DNA from: Solirubrobacteraceae bacterium
GTDB taxonomy: Bacteria; Actinomycetota; Thermoleophilia; Solirubrobacterales; Solirubrobacteraceae
Assembly: GCA_025935735.1 (NCBI GenBank)
Contig: JAICUS010000445.1
Coordinates: 1-5,173, forward strand
DNA length: 5,173 bases
Direction of reading: 5' to 3'
The notes below the pieces were generated by a model. The model saw nothing but the letters and a program-made list of their open reading frames with translations, had not been told where the DNA came from and did no database searches. Below, piece by piece: positions 5,007-5,173 of the stretch (positions are counted from its first letter, which is position 1; each line of letters begins with the position of its first letter). Both the position numbers and the translations under genes were made by a program.

Positions 5007-5173
5007 CTAGTGCGACGGGCAGCGGCCCGGGCGCTTGGCGCCCGGCGCGATGCAGAGGTCCGACCGGGCCGGCGGGCGGCCGCGGCGGATCGTGATCGTG
5101 GTGAGCTTGGCGATGAAGCCCGGCTTGGAGACCGTGACGATCAGCCGCGTGCCGGCTGGGAGCGCGCGCTCGA
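5007..5173 (-). CDS. C-terminal end of a probable exported protein (5' truncated)
   Basis: Reading the minus strand from the window edge to TAG (5009-5007) gives about 54 residues. The order is ERALPAGTRLIVTVSKPGFI, AKLTTITIRRGRPPARSDLC, IAPGAKRPGRCPSH. The pattern P-x-G-T-x-hydrophobic-x-V-x-V-x-K-P-G-F/Y-I, then a T-I-R-x-G strand and C-x-x-P-G near the end, recalls a tail common on Thermoleophilia exported proteins (from memory, not searched). The alternating strand pattern suggests an Ig-like or other beta-sandwich edge; the two Cys could pair if it is extracytoplasmic. The rest of the gene lies outside the window. It precedes the lipoprotein gene by 40 bases on the same strand, so they may share a transcript. 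Confidence 0.7.
   Translation of the reverse strand, partial: ERALPAGTRLIVTVSKPGFIAKLTTITIRRGRPPARSDLCIAPGAKRPGRCPSH
5027..5045 (-). other. GC-rich hairpin near the 3' end of the truncated gene
   Basis: CCGGGCG (5027-5033) pairs with CGCCCGG (5039-5045) around a 5-base loop, inside the last codons of the truncated minus-strand gene. No U-tract follows, so termination is only a possibility. Base composition alone could explain it. Confidence 0.2.

Noticed and set aside
1..5173. CRISPR array, insertion sequence, toxin-antitoxin or other defence cassette
   Set aside because: I saw no spaced direct repeats, transposase motifs, terminal inverted repeats or recognisable effector proteins on either strand.

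Overview
The window is about 75% G+C by eye (not counted), with strong G/C preference at third codon positions and short or overlapping gene junctions. Together with the protein styles it points to a high-GC actinobacterium. My best guess is class Thermoleophilia (Solirubrobacterales: Solirubrobacter, Conexibacter or relatives), because the exported proteins carry GG-x-F-G-x-P propeller repeats and a C-terminal 'KPGFIAK...TIRRG...C-x-P-G' tail familiar from that group. This placement is inference from memory, not from a search.

Left part, plus strand (1-2470): the tail of an unidentified gene is followed by two adjacent genes for predicted exported proteins of unknown function. The first (185-1903) is a likely beta-propeller with a basic C-terminal module. 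The second (1905-2470) starts one base after the first stop and carries a related C-terminal module. Both look frameshifted in this sequence: the only convincing signal peptide for the first gene lies in another frame just upstream (ATG 147), and the second gene switches frame near 2286-2303. Both shifts go in the same direction, and each would be repaired by one extra base.

Middle, plus strand (2487-3187): a cytoplasmic FKBP-type peptidyl-prolyl isomerase overlaps by one base (TGATG) a YciH/SUI1 (eIF1-like) translation factor. This is a compact protein-folding and translation pair, probably one transcript from a leaderless promoter at 2473.

Right part, minus strand (5173 to 3160): in transcription order, the tail of an exported or surface-type protein, a lipoprotein that appears to be an internal duplication, and a NagD-like HAD-IIA phosphatase. 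The phosphatase gene has its own apparent leaderless promoter and its 3' end overlaps the SUI1 gene tail to tail by 28 bp.

Three gene starts (147, 2487, and 3963 on the minus strand) share a TANNNT -10-like box 7 to 10 bases before the start codon. This is the layout of leaderless actinobacterial transcripts. I see no RNA gene, CRISPR array, insertion sequence or defence system, and no gene-free stretch over 300 bases. No clearly new biological system is evident. The best leads are the paired exported proteins with a shared C-terminal module, the duplicated W-x4-C lipoprotein and the leaderless promoter pattern.
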